Shown: positions 18,172 through 29,037, counted from the first letter of the stretch. The stretch is DNA of 64,000 bases from CAVXTT01 sp963764685 (GCA_963764685.1 CAVXTT010000022.1:124001-188000), one strand, 5' to 3'. Numbers and translations are program-made. Notes: generated by a model not told the origin, from the sequence alone.

Positions 18172-20355
18172 TTATTTTATTAAAATAAGCTTTTTAACCG
18201 ATGAAAAGTTTTCTGCATTAAGTTTATAGAAATAGACGCCGCAGGACAAATTATATAAATCGGAATCCAGCTTAACTTTGTGGTATCCTGAATCCTGATA
18301 TCCATCCAGGAGTACAGCTATCTTCTGTCCAAGAAAATCAAACAGCTCAAGTTTCATCTTTCCGGCATGCTGCAGCCGGAAGCTTATAGTTGTTGAGGGA
18401 TTAAAAGGATTTGGGAAATTCTGAAACAGCTCTGAATTAGTTGGAATTATTTCATCATCAGCAGAACTGATCCCGTTATTGAATTCCACATCCATACTAT
18501 CGAGTGCCGAATTTCCAGCCGGATCATATACCTCAACATAGATCCTGTAGATATCGTCATAAAATAGTCTTGTATCAAGAGCTAAATATCTTTCAGTAGT
18601 GTCCAAAAGCTCGTCGCCGTTATTATTTGTAATTATATGGTAATAATTTCTCTCGGTATCCATCCACGAGGATGCCGGATGTGTATTATCAAGTTTGTAG
18701 AGCACTTTTGCATAGGGCTCATAATATTCACCAGAATACATTGGATAAGGATGATTAAGAATATGTCCGAGTTTACGGGAAACAACAATACTGTCATCCG
18801 AAAGACGTTTGATCCAGTAATAGGATTTAAATGCTGGCTGCTGCCACTCCGAGTTGCCTATATAATCCACTACCTTAACGATTATATCGACTTCGCCTGA
18901 CAGATTATTGGCGTCAAGATAAACGCTTGATTCATTTTGGCAAAACTCAAATTTTGCAGTAGAGCTGCTGTTCTCAATTACCGGTGCTGTTGTATCGGTC
19001 AGCGGCTGTAAGGCAAGGTAAGGATTGAAATTTATTCCCCATTCGTTATCATTATACAGCCATACACTTCCGGAGTCATTGATCTGTACAAAATGAATAT
19101 GCCCCCAGTCGATTGCCCAGTATATTATATTTCCAAGAGGCTCATGAATATCAACGGTATCACCTGTAAATACAGGTATGCTGGTCTCAACTAAATGTGC
19201 ATACAACCATCCATCTGATCTTCCGGGTTCCTGAACAGGACTAACAGCAACACGCCAGTATATATCACCCCCGGTTGTCAGAACTAATTTTACTATTCCC
19301 TGCTGTACCGCATAGACCGGTTCATTTACGGGAACAATCAGATCAAGTCCCTGATGCAGATAAGAAAAATACGGATCACCATATCCCATATTCTGTTCAT
19401 AATGGTTCCAGGCAGTTCTTACACTGTCAAACGGTGCGAAAGGCCAGGAGATTGGCTCATAAACAGAATCTTTTACATCGTCCGTTATCGAAACCGGGCT
19501 AAATATTTTTGAAGAAACTTCTACAGGTGCAGTCAGCTGATTATTCTCAAAGGCTGCAAGATATCCAGCTAAAGAACCTCCCTCTCTTTTATTCATCCCT
19601 GTAAAGATTTTCCCTTTACATACCAGCAGATCGCTGTAAGAATATCCATATGGAAGCACCTTGGAATAAAGCTCTTCATTGTTTTTTAACGAGCGCATTA
19701 TAAATTGGTCTTTTGTAATATAGCAGTAAGTGTCTTCGTCAACTATTTTTATTTTGCGGACAAAGCTGTTTACGGGAATTCTGAATTCTAGTTCCTTTTG
19801 GGAGTAAACGGAAATATTTTCCTGATCCGCCAGTACAATATCGCTGCCGCTTACGGCGAATTCTATGCAGCCGGGATATTCACTAATTTTATTATTGGAT
19901 TCCGAATACAATGAGAGTTTGCCGGGAGTCCCAACTCCCATAATGTTCCCATCGTCAGAAAAATCGAAAAGATAGGCTCCTTCAAACTGAAGTGAGTTTA
20001 ATAGAGATCCATCCGGCGAATAAAAATTAATTGTTATCCTGTTCCTGAAATGGAATGTGTGATCAATAAAAGCTGTTATGCCGGAATTTGAAATGTAAAG
20101 ATCCGAGCCGGGTACTTTTTTAAGAGCATACCGAAGATTTCCGTTCTCATAAAATGTTAGATCAGTAAGCTCCCTGTATTCATCTCCCACGGCACCTACG
20201 GTGAAATTACAGGAGTAAATTCCGTTATCGGAAATTCTGTCGTATTCGGTTGTCTGGTTAAATTTACCTGCTGGTGTTAGTTCAAAGCTGTCCGGAAGCT
20301 GCTGTGCTGTTCCAATGCTTGTTAAGATCAGAATGAATAAAACCCTTAGCCACAT
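18172..20355 (-). CDS. Exported M23 (LytM-type) metallopeptidase with T9SS sorting domain
   Basis: The start is set at 20355, where GAGGAGATTATT precedes ATG and a signal peptide begins (MWLRVLFILILTSIGTAQQ); the ATG at 20385 would add ten residues. Residues up to about 310 look like a beta-propeller-like region. The M23 domain follows with the zinc motif HQGLDL near residue 335 and GHIHFVQ near 418, both complete, so it should be active on peptidoglycan or peptides. The C-terminal 80 residues are a T9SS sorting domain with LFQNFPNPFNPSTTISF and end in VKKLILIK. The protein should therefore be secreted to or past the outer membrane. It is a single gene. Confidence 0.9.
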   Translation of the reverse strand: MWLRVLFILILTSIGTAQQLPDSFELTPAGKFNQTTEYDRISDNGIYSCNFTVGAVGDEYRELTDLTFYENGNLRYALKKVPGSDLYISNSGITAFIDHTFHFRNRITINFYSPDGSLLNSLQFEGAYLFDFSDDGNIMGVGTPGKLSLYSESNNKISEYPGCIEFAVSGSDIVLADQENISVYSQKELEFRIPVNSFVRKIKIVDEDTYCYITKDQFIMRSLKNNEELYSKVLPYGYSYSDLLVCKGKIFTGMNKREGGSLAGYLAAFENNQLTAPVEVSSKIFSPVSITDDVKDSVYEPISWPFAPFDSVRTAWNHYEQNMGYGDPYFSYLHQGLDLIVPVNEPVYAVQQGIVKLVLTTGGDIYWRVAVSPVQEPGRSDGWLYAHLVETSIPVFTGDTVDIHEPLGNIIYWAIDWGHIHFVQINDSGSVWLYNDNEWGINFNPYLALQPLTDTTAPVIENSSSTAKFEFCQNESSVYLDANNLSGEVDIIVKVVDYIGNSEWQQPAFKSYYWIKRLSDDSIVVSRKLGHILNHPYPMYSGEYYEPYAKVLYKLDNTHPASSWMDTERNYYHIITNNNGDELLDTTERYLALDTRLFYDDIYRIYVEVYDPAGNSALDSMDVEFNNGISSADDEIIPTNSELFQNFPNPFNPSTTISFRLQHAGKMKLELFDFLGQKIAVLLDGYQDSGYHKVKLDSDLYNLSCGVYFYKLNAENFSSVKKLILIK

Positions 20356-20449
20356 AATAATCTCCTCTTTAATGGAAACCGGCATAAGCTTGGTCCTTAT
20401 ACCGGTGTCCAGGTTCAGTAAAATAAGAATACAGGAGCCAAATAAAATT

Positions 20450-21841
20450 TTACTTTTTAGGCCCGATCATTTTTTCGGGTCTTACAACCTCATCGAATTT
20501 ATCAGCTGTAAGAAGACCCAATTCAATAACTGCTTCTTTTAATGTCTTATGCTCTTTATGAGCTTTCTTTGCTACCTTTGCCGCATTGTCATAGCCGATA
20601 TGAGGATTAAGGGATGTAACAAGCATTAAAGAATTTTCAAGATGATTCTTAATGTTCTTTTCATTTGCCTCAATACCGACGACACAGTGATCGGTAAAGC
20701 TTTCGCAGGCATCTGCAATAAGCCGAATCGACTGCAGTACGTTAAAAATTATAACCGGCTTAAAAACATTTAATTCAAAATTACCCATTGCGCCCCCGAA
20801 GTTAACGGCAACATCATTACCGAATACCTGTGCGCATACCATTGTCATTGCTTCCGACTGTGTGGGATTAACTTTTCCCGGCATAATTGAACTGCCCGGC
20901 TCATTTTCGGGAAGACTAAGTTCGCCGATACCACACCGGGGACCCGAACCGAGCCATCTGATATCATTTGCGATTTTCATTAATGAGGCAGCAAGTGTTT
21001 TTAATACGCCGCTGAATTCAACAAGGGCATCGTGTGTGGCAAGGGCTTCAAATTTATTCCTTGCGGTAATAAATGGAAGTCCTGTAAGCTCTGCAATTTT
21101 CTTTGCTGAGATAACCGCAAAATCAGGATGTGTATTTAATCCCGTACCTACTGCAGTACCGCCCAGGGCAAGTTCGTATAAACGGGGGAGACTTGCATTT
21201 ATTCTTTCCAGTCCGTTAGTTAGCTGCTGAGTATAGCCGGAGAACTCCTGCCCCAGGGTCAACGGGGTAGCATCCATTAAATGGGTTCTGCCGATCTTAA
21301 TAATTTTTTCATACTCTTTTGATTTTTTAGCAAGAGCATCTCTCAGCTTTGTAACCATCGGAATAAGTTTCCGGTGTATCTCTTCAACAGCAGCGATATG
21401 CATTGCGGTAGGGAAGGTGTCATTTGAGGATTGTGCTTTATTTACATCATCATTTGGATGAATTGGTTTTTTACTTCCCATTTCCCCCTTTGCTAATTCA
21501 ATTGCCCGGTTTGAAATAACCTCATTGGCATTCATATTAGTTTGAGTGCCGCTGCCGGTCTGCCAAACAACAAGAGGAAAGTGTTCATCAATCTTTCCTT
21601 CAATAACTTCATCGGCTGCTTTAACAATGAGGTCAACTTTTTCTTTGGGGAGCATTCCTAATTCAAGATTGGTAAGTGCTGCGGCTTTTTTTAATATGCC
21701 GAGAGCTCTTATCAGTTCACGGGGGAATCTCTCGCCCCCGATCTTAAAGTTCATTAAAGATCTGGCTGTCTGCGCGCCATAATATTTATCAGCAGGTACT
21801 TTTATTTCCCCCATACTATCTGTCTCTGTCCTGAAGTTCAT
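20450..21841 (-). CDS. fumC: Class II fumarate hydratase
   Basis: A 463-residue enzyme, the normal length. It interconverts fumarate and malate in the citric acid cycle. It begins FRTETDSMGEIKVPADKYYGAQTARS, with the sequence TGSGTQTNMNANEVISNRA at about residue 95, SSNDTFPTAMH, GRTHLMDATPLTLGQEFSGY and the family signature GSSIMPGKVNPTQ near residue 315, which carries the catalytic Ser. No break is seen. AAAGGG lies before the ATG. A TTTACAA/TTGTAAA inverted repeat sits 43-60 bp upstream (21884-21901) and could be an operator, though this is only suggestive. Both neighbours are exported T9SS proteins, so there is no operon evidence. Confidence 0.97.
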   Translation of the reverse strand: MNFRTETDSMGEIKVPADKYYGAQTARSLMNFKIGGERFPRELIRALGILKKAAALTNLELGMLPKEKVDLIVKAADEVIEGKIDEHFPLVVWQTGSGTQTNMNANEVISNRAIELAKGEMGSKKPIHPNDDVNKAQSSNDTFPTAMHIAAVEEIHRKLIPMVTKLRDALAKKSKEYEKIIKIGRTHLMDATPLTLGQEFSGYTQQLTNGLERINASLPRLYELALGGTAVGTGLNTHPDFAVISAKKIAELTGLPFITARNKFEALATHDALVEFSGVLKTLAASLMKIANDIRWLGSGPRCGIGELSLPENEPGSSIMPGKVNPTQSEAMTMVCAQVFGNDVAVNFGGAMGNFELNVFKPVIIFNVLQSIRLIADACESFTDHCVVGIEANEKNIKNHLENSLMLVTSLNPHIGYDNAAKVAKKAHKEHKTLKEAVIELGLLTADKFDEVVRPEKMIGPKK

Positions 21842-22132
21842 TTTGAAACCCTTTTGTAAAATGAAATTAAAACTGTTATCAAATTTACAACAATTTGTAA
21901 AGTAAATCAGAGGAATTCAAACAGAAGGAAAAAACCCAGGCAGATGATTTATTTCATAAATATTGGCCTTATCGTGTCCACTATACAGTGAAATTTCAAT
22001 AATTTGAAATCTAAAGTATTCTCTACGGGAGATATTAATAGTGTATTTTTAGCTAATTACACCTGTTTTGTTCATTGCCCTGGGTATGCAAAGGGTATGA
22101 CCAGTCTGCTGACAGCTAAATGAGGCTTTTTA

Positions 22133-22176
22133 GGCCGGGCATTGGCCGCCCATTGGCCGGGCACTGCCTGAGCAGC
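22133..22176. repeat. GC-rich tandem repeat with 11-bp period, four units
   Basis: Four adjacent 11-mers read GGCCGGGCATT, GGCCGCCCATT, GGCCGGGCACT and GCCTGAGCAGC. They are strongly GC-rich within an AT-rich gap. The same family, in reverse complement, is found at 40724-40767 (GCCTGAGCACT, GTCCGCCCATC). This is the only structure seen in the 481-bp gap 21842-22322 between the fumC start and the end of the BNR-protein gene, apart from the TTTACAA/TTGTAAA palindrome near fumC. Confidence 0.85.
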
Positions 22177-22322
22177 ATATAATTAAAAAGATTTAATTTA
22201 CTGGAATTTTCATTATTACCCGATAAATGCATAAAAAACAGATGAACCCTTTAGAGGTTAAATTATGATGAGGACAAACCTTCTCCGTATACAGGTGTTT
22301 ATTTCATTTGTCCATTTATCTC

Positions 22323-24039
22323 TTATTTTAAGAACTGCATCTTCTTTACTGCCGAAAATTCCCCTGACGTTAATCTATAGCAATAAATACCGGATGAAAG
22401 GAAGGAGGACTTGAACTCAATCTGATAATTGCCGGCTGTTTTGAATTCATTAATGAGTGTGGCAATTTCGTTTCCGAGTAAATCATAGACCTTTAAAGTA
22501 ACTTCTCCATCATTTGGTATACTGTATTTTATTATTGTGGAAGGGTTAAACGGGTTCGGATAGTTCTGGCTTAATTCATATGAAAGTGCTCCAACAATAA
22601 CTTTAACCTCAGCAGAGTAACTAAAACTGCCGTCAAGATCTATCTGCCTGAGCCGGTAAAGGTATTTTCCAAAAGATATATTTTGATCAGAATAGTGGTA
22701 TTCCTGCGGATTAGTTGTTGTTCCTTTACCTTCAATAAAAGCGATCGATTCCCAGGAAGATTTTTTTTCGGTAGTTCTCTCAATTTCAAAGCCATAATTG
22801 TTTGTTTCAGTCGCTGTAGTCCAGCGGATATTTACATTATTATTTCCTGCTTCTGCGGTAAAGGAAGTTAATTCCACAGGAACAGAGTGTTTCCCGTTCC
22901 TGGCTAATATTTCAGCATCTCCGGTCGAGTAATCGTACCATATTACAGACAGATCTATCCAGGGAGCTGGAAGCGGACCATCCCAAGCCCAGCATAACCT
23001 GGGGCGGGAGGAGGATTCAGGATTACTACACAGTTTAATAGAATCCTGCCAGGTTATTCCTCCATCAGGGGATCTTTTGAAATAAATATCGGAGTTATCA
23101 TAAGCAGGTGCCGATTGTGTATTATCCGACCAGGTGAAATAAATATTTGGTTCAACAACTTCAATACAGGGAGTATTCGAGTGGCCAGGGTTATTTGTAA
23201 TATTAACTGCTGTTGACCAGGTATCTCCCCCATTAGTGGATTTTATAAGATAGATATCATCAAAATTATATGTTGGATAAGATGTTATATTATCGCAGGC
23301 AAGATAAATATACCCGCTTAACGTAACTGTCATATGTATCCGGTTCTGCGGAAGACTGTCGCTTGTAATATTGACGGGTGTTGACCAGGTATTCCCTGCA
23401 TCAACTGATTTTGTAAAATAAATATCGGAAAATGGATATGTGGTTGTTTCTACCCAGGTACAGTAGACGGTATTACCGCTTCCAGATATCTGAGCCCATC
23501 TTGAAGTGGTTGAGGTGTTTGAAATATTTACGGGTGTCGACCAGCCGTCGCCGAAGTTTGTAGATCTCGAGAAATAAAGCTCATAGTTTGAGCCGGGACG
23601 TTCTTCCCAAACAGCATATAAATTTATACCAGCATCAGCGAGTTGTGGTGTCTGTCCGGTAGGAAAATGTAGAAATGAGCTGGGGAGTCAGCCACCAGCT
23701 GATTCCGCCGTCGCTCTGACTTTGTTGCAAATACACCCGTACCGAGATCGTGATAAAGGACTACGATTTCATTTATCCCCCTCGCAGCAATAACGGGATA
23801 TGCACCTTCGGGGTAACTGTTCTGTTCGGACCCCACGATAAGCCGTGATCGGTTGATTTATTTAAAAGAACAGAACCGTTATCCCCCCAGGCAGCATAAA
23901 AAAATAATCCGTTTGAGAAGACAGAATGGTAATCTGATGTTGCACCTGGTGTATTTGATAAATTATAAAGAGGATCAAACTGGATCTGCGCATTAACAAG
24001 AATGGTCAGGCTGAATAAAAGCAGGAATAAATTTCTCAT
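22323..24039 (-). pseudogene. Exported BNR/sialidase-like repeat protein with T9SS sorting domain, three frameshifts
   Basis: The start at 24039 follows AGAGGTGAAT and begins a signal peptide (MRNLFLLLFSLTILVNAQ). The body is built of BNR-type repeats, seen as KSTDHGLSWGP, RSTNFGDGWSTPVNIS, KSVDAGNTWSTPVNIT, KSTNGGDTWSTAVNIT and RSPDGGITWQDSI, which fold as sialidase-like propeller blades. The C-terminal sorting domain has LSQNYPNPFNPSTIIKY and ends VKKMQFLK. Three shifts lie close together: a missing base near 23805 (C-run at VTPEGAYP), and apparent extra bases near 23720 and 23670. Without them one frame covers the gene, about 570 residues. Substrate unknown; lack of Asp-box catalytic context means it may only bind. 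Confidence 0.8.
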
Positions 24040-24390
24040 ATTCACCTCTGGAGTTGATGTGAAATAGATTTTATTTATTACGTAAACTTATCTAAAAATC
24101 AGCAAGTTCGGAAGTGCGGTGCCCAATTAAGGATTCTAAATTCCCATTTATACATATCTGTCCAAAATGACGAAATAAAAAAAGAAGCAATAAAATTACA
24201 TGTAATGCTTGCTTTTGCACCCGGAATATCGGAATTACGCATATGTTTATAGGAACAGGGATCAGACAACTCCTGTTGAATTTAATGTAATTACCCGGAA
24301 AGATCTGACTAAACACTTATTTCCAGACCTATCTGTCCCGGTACCCAACCCCTTTAACCTCAATACAACCCTTCTTCGAAGGTAATGTTA

Positions 24391-24432
24391 TAGTAGGAGT
24401 TTAGTAGGACATAGTAGGAGTTGTGTAGGGGG
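24391..24432 (+). repeat. Short tandem repeat with 10-11 bp period
   Basis: TAGTAGGAGTT at 24391, TAGTAGGACA at 24402 and TAGTAGGAGTT at 24412 follow each other at 11 and 10 bp, with a decayed GTGTAGGGGG at 24423. It lies in the 599-bp gap 24040-24638 between the BNR-protein start and the end of the M14 gene. The rest of that gap shows no gene or RNA that I can support. Confidence 0.75.
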
Positions 24433-24638
24433 TAGAATGATTTTATTGTTAGGTGCCCGGGAAAGTTTATTTTAAAAGAGGGGTTGATTTAGAGTTTAGG
24501 TGGAATCTGTCCAATTTATCTGATTATTCTATACTTTTATCTAAACTCTGATTTATTTTGGCCAGTGCATTTACCTAATCCAATAATCCGCTAAAGCACT
24601 AGTCCAATGCCATAACAGGATAGAGGTTCCACTGCTTA

Positions 24639-26348
24639 TCAAAATAGGGGAGCGCTCATAAAAAAGTTAAGACGTGCATCGGGATTATTTCTGAATGCCT
24701 CATCTTCTTTAAGTTTCTTTTCGAATTCTTCCAGCAGGGCAGGATTATTTTTGATCATCTCTTCTGCAGTCTTTTCCATTACATAATCCTCAAAGTATTC
24801 CTTCTGCTCCAGGATGCTGTTGAAGAATCCCCAGTGAAGAAATGAATCTTCCGATGCAGGTTCAAGAAGATGAACGATCAGCTTTAATGTTCTCTGATTT
24901 GTGCTGATAACATAAGCGCCTGCAGGAACGATAACTATTTCAGTATAGGTGTCAAATTTGTAATTTACAGTCTGATGTCCTTCATAAGATGCGGCTGCGA
25001 ATTTTACATCTTTAATTTTGTACCGGCATACACTTAACTGCGTATCTTTTTTAATCTCAGCGCATACTATCCCGTGCAGCTGCATTCTGTTTATAATATT
25101 CCTCCATTCGGCAGGAATGATATAGCCGGATGGGACAAGTATAGAATCGGTGATAACGACTTCATTATAGTAAGGGATCTCTAATTCAAATGGTTCACCT
25201 GTAAATGTGATCCTTTCTTTTCCCGATATCCTGCTTGAGTCTTTTACAACCTTTATACCTCTAAATGTAAAGGGAACATTCGTTTCTGCTCCGCTAAAAT
25301 TGAGAGGGAAATATTCTTTTTTAGACACAAAAGCCTTTATGCCCTCTGTATCCGCTTTTCTATTCAACTCCTTAAGCTCATTAGAGTTATCCGAGATGAA
25401 TTTTATTACTGTTTCGAAAGCTGCCTTAGTACCGAATACCCTTTCCTTATAGGGTTTCAGCATATGTGTCTCGATCAATAGTGTAGGGCGGTTCTGATCA
25501 GCAAAATAGCCGGTAGAAAATCTTGCAGGGGATACCCAGTCGGTTATTCCTTTATTTAAATCACCATCCTTAAATCCGGTATATGGGGCTGAAAGAAAGC
25601 CCTTCTCAGTTAAAGCTTTTTCTAAATATGGCAGGAACTTTTTTCTGATCCAGCTGCCTGTCGGAGGATAAATATTAGCAAACTTTTCTGTCCCGTATGT
25701 TATTAAATACTGGTAGTCAGCACCGTCGGTAGTATGACTGTCAATTACAAAATCAGGCAGCCATTGGGAAACTAATTTTACAATCGACTGCATTTCAGGA
25801 GTATCGCATTTAAGCCAGTCCCTGTTAAGATTTAAATTTTGTGCTGTAGTCCTCCATCCCATTTCTTCGGGACCATTTTGATTTATCCTGTTATATTTAG
25901 ATCTCCGTTCGTGCCCGTCAACATTAAATACGGGAATGATCATCAGGATTGTATTATCCAGGAAGTTTTCTTTTTCTTTTGTAATTAGAATCTCCCTTAG
26001 CAGCATCATTGAGGCATCCTTTCCTTCAATTTCTCCTGCATGGATGCCATTTATTATCATTATAACAGGCTTCCCGGATGCGAATGCCGATGCAGAAGTA
26101 AATGCCTTATCTTTTGATACAATAAAACAATATAAATCCCGTCCCTGTGGAGTAACTCCGAACGGCAGCAGACGGGCATATTCTGAATTCTCCTGGAGCC
26201 GTCTGAAATAAGCTATCGATTCTTCATATTTGGGAGTGGCTTTATAACCGGACTGCTCAAAAAATGTAGTCCAGCCATCTGTTCCATTGTCCTGAGGATA
26301 ATTATTCGCGCAGAGAAGAAGAAGGCAGAAAAATAACAGAGTTTTCAT
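24639..26348 (-). CDS. Exported M14 family zinc carboxypeptidase
   Basis: The start is put at 26348, giving a clean signal peptide (MKTLLFFCLLLLCANNYPQ); the ATG at 26384 adds 12 residues. The M14 peptidase domain lies at about residues 30-330, with the zinc pair in GIHAGEIEGKDA near residue 103, the substrate-side NLNRDWLKCDTPEM, and the third zinc ligand in DSHTTDGADYQY. RPTLLIETHML is the strand carrying the likely catalytic Glu. The C-terminal half is family-specific. There is no T9SS sorting domain, so it is probably periplasmic. It is divergent from the M1 aminopeptidase gene, 75 bp apart, and both would act on peptides. Confidence 0.92.
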   Translation of the reverse strand: MKTLLFFCLLLLCANNYPQDNGTDGWTTFFEQSGYKATPKYEESIAYFRRLQENSEYARLLPFGVTPQGRDLYCFIVSKDKAFTSASAFASGKPVIMIINGIHAGEIEGKDASMMLLREILITKEKENFLDNTILMIIPVFNVDGHERRSKYNRINQNGPEEMGWRTTAQNLNLNRDWLKCDTPEMQSIVKLVSQWLPDFVIDSHTTDGADYQYLITYGTEKFANIYPPTGSWIRKKFLPYLEKALTEKGFLSAPYTGFKDGDLNKGITDWVSPARFSTGYFADQNRPTLLIETHMLKPYKERVFGTKAAFETVIKFISDNSNELKELNRKADTEGIKAFVSKKEYFPLNFSGAETNVPFTFRGIKVVKDSSRISGKERITFTGEPFELEIPYYNEVVITDSILVPSGYIIPAEWRNIINRMQLHGIVCAEIKKDTQLSVCRYKIKDVKFAAASYEGHQTVNYKFDTYTEIVIVPAGAYVISTNQRTLKLIVHLLEPASEDSFLHWGFFNSILEQKEYFEDYVMEKTAEEMIKNNPALLEEFEKKLKEDEAFRNNPDARLNFFMSAPLF

Positions 26349-26423
26349 AAATGTTTCCCATAATACAACCCTTAAAATTACCAATAAATTGAGAGAACGG
26401 ATATAATATTTTAATTATCTTTC

Positions 26424-28403
26424 ATGAAATTGATGTATAAATTTTATCCGGCAGGCAGTATGAAAATTATTTCTGTTTTCTTAATCTGTTTATGTGCAGG
26501 CTATTTAAATGGACAGAATCCTCAGAACATTATGGGAGCCCCCAAACATACTTATGATGTTCTAAACTATAAATTAAACCTCGATATATATCATTGTTAT
26601 GCCCCTCCTTACCCTAAATCATTCACTGCAGTTGAAGAAGTACATTTCAAGGTAGATTCTGCTTTATCGTTTATTAAACTCAATGCAGTAAACGAATATT
26701 TGACGGTGGATTCAGTAGGTCTGGCGGGAATTTCATTTACACATACTCAAAATATTCTAACAATTAACCTGGATGCTTCTTTCGACCCGGGAGATACTGT
26801 TACTGTCCGTATTTATTATCATCACCTGAATTTCTTTGATAATGCCTTTTTTGTTGCGAATGGATTTGTATACACAAACACACCTCCTGAATTTGCAAGG
26901 AACTGGTTTCCCTGCTGGGATAAGCCATCTGACAAAGCAGCACTTGATCTGACAGCTAAAGTACCTTCAACTGTGAAATTGGGATCTAACGGAAGGCTTG
27001 AGGATTCAGTTTTAACAGGAGATACCATTTATTACCGGTGGGTGAGCCGTGACCCGGTTGCTACATATTTAATGGTAATCTCATCAAAAGTGAATTACAA
27101 TCTGGATATTACTAATTGGGTAAATCCGAATACAAATGATACAGTCCCAATAAGGTTTTACTGGAACCAGGGAGAGAACCAGGCAAACCTGCAAAGTATA
27201 AAAGATCAAATGCAGCCAATGATGACATATTTTTCAGATCTCTTTGGTGATTATCCCTTTGAGAAGTGCGGCTTCGCTACATTAAATTCTCAATTCCCGT
27301 TTGCCGGTATGGAAAACCAGACACTGATAAGCCTCTGTCCCAACTGCTGGGAGGAAATACTTGCTGCCCACGAATTCTCTCATCAATGGTTCGGGGATAT
27401 GATTTCTCCGGCTACCTGGTCTGATGTGTGGCTGAATGAAGGATTTGCAACTTACTGCGAGGCGCTATGGTATGAATACACATCAGGATATACAGGGTAC
27501 AAAACAGCTGTTGATAATCACGCTCTTCAATACCTGGCCACAAATCCGGGATACCCGATATACGATCCTTCCTGGGCAGTTACCACACCGCCTATCGTGA
27601 TCTTATATAATTATGCAATTATATATGCAAAAGGATCGGGAGTACTTCATATGCTGAGAACCGTACTTGGGGATTCTGTATTCTTTGCTGGATTGAAACA
27701 GTATGCCACAGATCCTGCACTGAAAAATCAGAATGCCTACACTTCTGATTTAGTATCGGTTTTTAATAACGTTTCAGGACAGGATCTTAGCTGGTTTTTT
27801 GATGAGTGGGTATATGGTCCTAACCATCCTGTATATCAGAATACATATGACATTGATTCAATATCGTCGAGCCAATGGAAAATTTCCCTTCTTGTAAAAC
27901 AAACACAAGCAAATGCATCATTCTTCAAGATGCCCGTAAAATTAAAAGTCAATTTCGGCGATGGCACGGATACTTTATTTACAATTTTCAGTGAAACTAA
28001 TAACCAGATATTTGAATTTGCTTTTAACAAGAAACCCGCGGGTCTTGTCTTTGATTATGGTAACGATATAGTGCTGAAGCAGGGTTCCACTGTAATAACT
28101 GCAGTCAACGATAATAATGAAATTCCATCTGAATATAGATTATATCAGAATTTCCCTAATCCTTTCAATCCGGAGACAATTATAACGGCAGATATACCAT
28201 ATTCCGGTAAGCTGAAATTAACCATCTATAATATTATCGGGGAGGTGGTACAGATTGAAGAGAATAATAATGTATCTGCAGGAGTTTATCGATACACCTG
28301 GAACGCCTCCAATCTTCCCTCAGGTGTTTATCTCTGTAAGTTTGAAGCAGAATCTCTGCAAAAATCTTTCAGCTCAACTGTGAAGATGCTCTTGGTCAAA
28401 TAA
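26424..28403 (+). CDS. Exported M1 family aminopeptidase with T9SS sorting domain
   Basis: A 659-residue protein; the second in-frame ATG at 26460 is also possible and starts the hydrophobic signal (MKIISVFLICLCAGYLNG) more directly. The N-terminal beta-saddle domain is followed by the substrate motif GMENQTLIS near residue 294 and the zinc motif HEFSHQWFGD near 315, with NEGFATYCEALW giving the third ligand. It should therefore be an active aminopeptidase. After a short linker the C-terminus has LYQNFPNPFNPETIITA and ends VKMLLVK, the T9SS sorting domain. The M14 gene is divergent, and the TerB-like gene is 113 bp downstream. Confidence 0.95.
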   Translation: MKLMYKFYPAGSMKIISVFLICLCAGYLNGQNPQNIMGAPKHTYDVLNYKLNLDIYHCYAPPYPKSFTAVEEVHFKVDSALSFIKLNAVNEYLTVDSVGLAGISFTHTQNILTINLDASFDPGDTVTVRIYYHHLNFFDNAFFVANGFVYTNTPPEFARNWFPCWDKPSDKAALDLTAKVPSTVKLGSNGRLEDSVLTGDTIYYRWVSRDPVATYLMVISSKVNYNLDITNWVNPNTNDTVPIRFYWNQGENQANLQSIKDQMQPMMTYFSDLFGDYPFEKCGFATLNSQFPFAGMENQTLISLCPNCWEEILAAHEFSHQWFGDMISPATWSDVWLNEGFATYCEALWYEYTSGYTGYKTAVDNHALQYLATNPGYPIYDPSWAVTTPPIVILYNYAIIYAKGSGVLHMLRTVLGDSVFFAGLKQYATDPALKNQNAYTSDLVSVFNNVSGQDLSWFFDEWVYGPNHPVYQNTYDIDSISSSQWKISLLVKQTQANASFFKMPVKLKVNFGDGTDTLFTIFSETNNQIFEFAFNKKPAGLVFDYGNDIVLKQGSTVITAVNDNNEIPSEYRLYQNFPNPFNPETIITADIPYSGKLKLTIYNIIGEVVQIEENNNVSAGVYRYTWNASNLPSGVYLCKFEAESLQKSFSSTVKMLLVK

Positions 28404-28516
28404 TGGAGAGGTTATATTGTAAACTAAGAACGAAGAACTAATAACTATTTCTCCAATTGCCATTTTTGTATTACGAATTATTTCCTAAATTAGGAACATC
28501 AAACGAAAGGAAAAGG

Positions 28517-28921
28517 ATGAACATTTCGGTAATTGATAAAAGCAATTACTTAAAAGGTTTATTAATAGTCGCCAAAAAAGATAATCAGTTAGCTCACTCC
28601 GAAAAAGAAATGATCAGGGGAATAGCAACCAGGCTTGGTTTTGCAAAAGATTTTTATGAGGATACCCTCCGCAACCTTCTTGCAAACAAATATATAACGG
28701 ATTCTCCTGTTTTATTTTCCGACAAGAAAATAGCTGAGTCGTTTATTAAAGATGGTCTGACCCTGGCTTATTCTGATAACCTTGTATCGGAAAATGAACT
28801 GCAATGGCTCAATAATACGGCTGTCGAAAACGGGATATCTCCGGAATGGCTGGAAGAGAAAAGGAAGGAAATTCAGAATGCGGGCGGCTCTAAATCGTTT
28901 GCATTATACTCCATAATTTAA
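28517..28921 (+). CDS. TerB/DjlA-like helical domain protein
   Basis: The start at 28517 is preceded by GAAAGGAAAAGG, and the 20 upstream residues of the longer frame are unlike the family. The 134-residue protein is all alpha-helical. LIVAKKDNQLAHSEKEMIRGIATRLGF and then LTLAYSDNLVSENELQWLN are two repeated helical hairpins with acidic Asp/Glu positions, as in TerB-type tellurite-resistance and DjlA N-terminal domains, which may bind metal ions. Cytoplasmic. The cellular role is unknown. It is followed by the tricorn-like gene after 116 bp. Confidence 0.65.
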   Translation: MNISVIDKSNYLKGLLIVAKKDNQLAHSEKEMIRGIATRLGFAKDFYEDTLRNLLANKYITDSPVLFSDKKIAESFIKDGLTLAYSDNLVSENELQWLNNTAVENGISPEWLEEKRKEIQNAGGSKSFALYSII

Positions 28922-29037
28922 AACTTTACCGTTTAACCTGTTATTTTGCTAGATATCCGATTTTTCTTGCCACTTTTACGTTTTTCTTTATTTTTACTCC
29001 CCAATTTATATCTGCGTAAAATCTCAAAGGAACTCCT

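Noticed and set aside
21884..21901. Palindrome TTTACAA/TTGTAAA upstream of fumC as a defined operator
   Set aside because: It is a plausible site but short and AT-only, with no regulator to match it; mentioned in the fumC entry only.
22265..22390. A short plus-strand frame preceded by AGAGGTTAAATT
   Set aside because: It overlaps the 3' end of the BNR gene on the other strand, shows no family features, and the ribosome site could be chance.
24092..24316. Minus-strand frame of 74 codons in the 24040-24638 gap
   Set aside because: No ribosome site, no recognisable motif, and an irregular hydrophobic composition; treated as chance.
26822..27028. Various frames antisense to the M1, NifJ and tricorn-like genes
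   Set aside because: They lie wholly inside strongly supported genes on the other strand or in another frame and have no supporting motifs.
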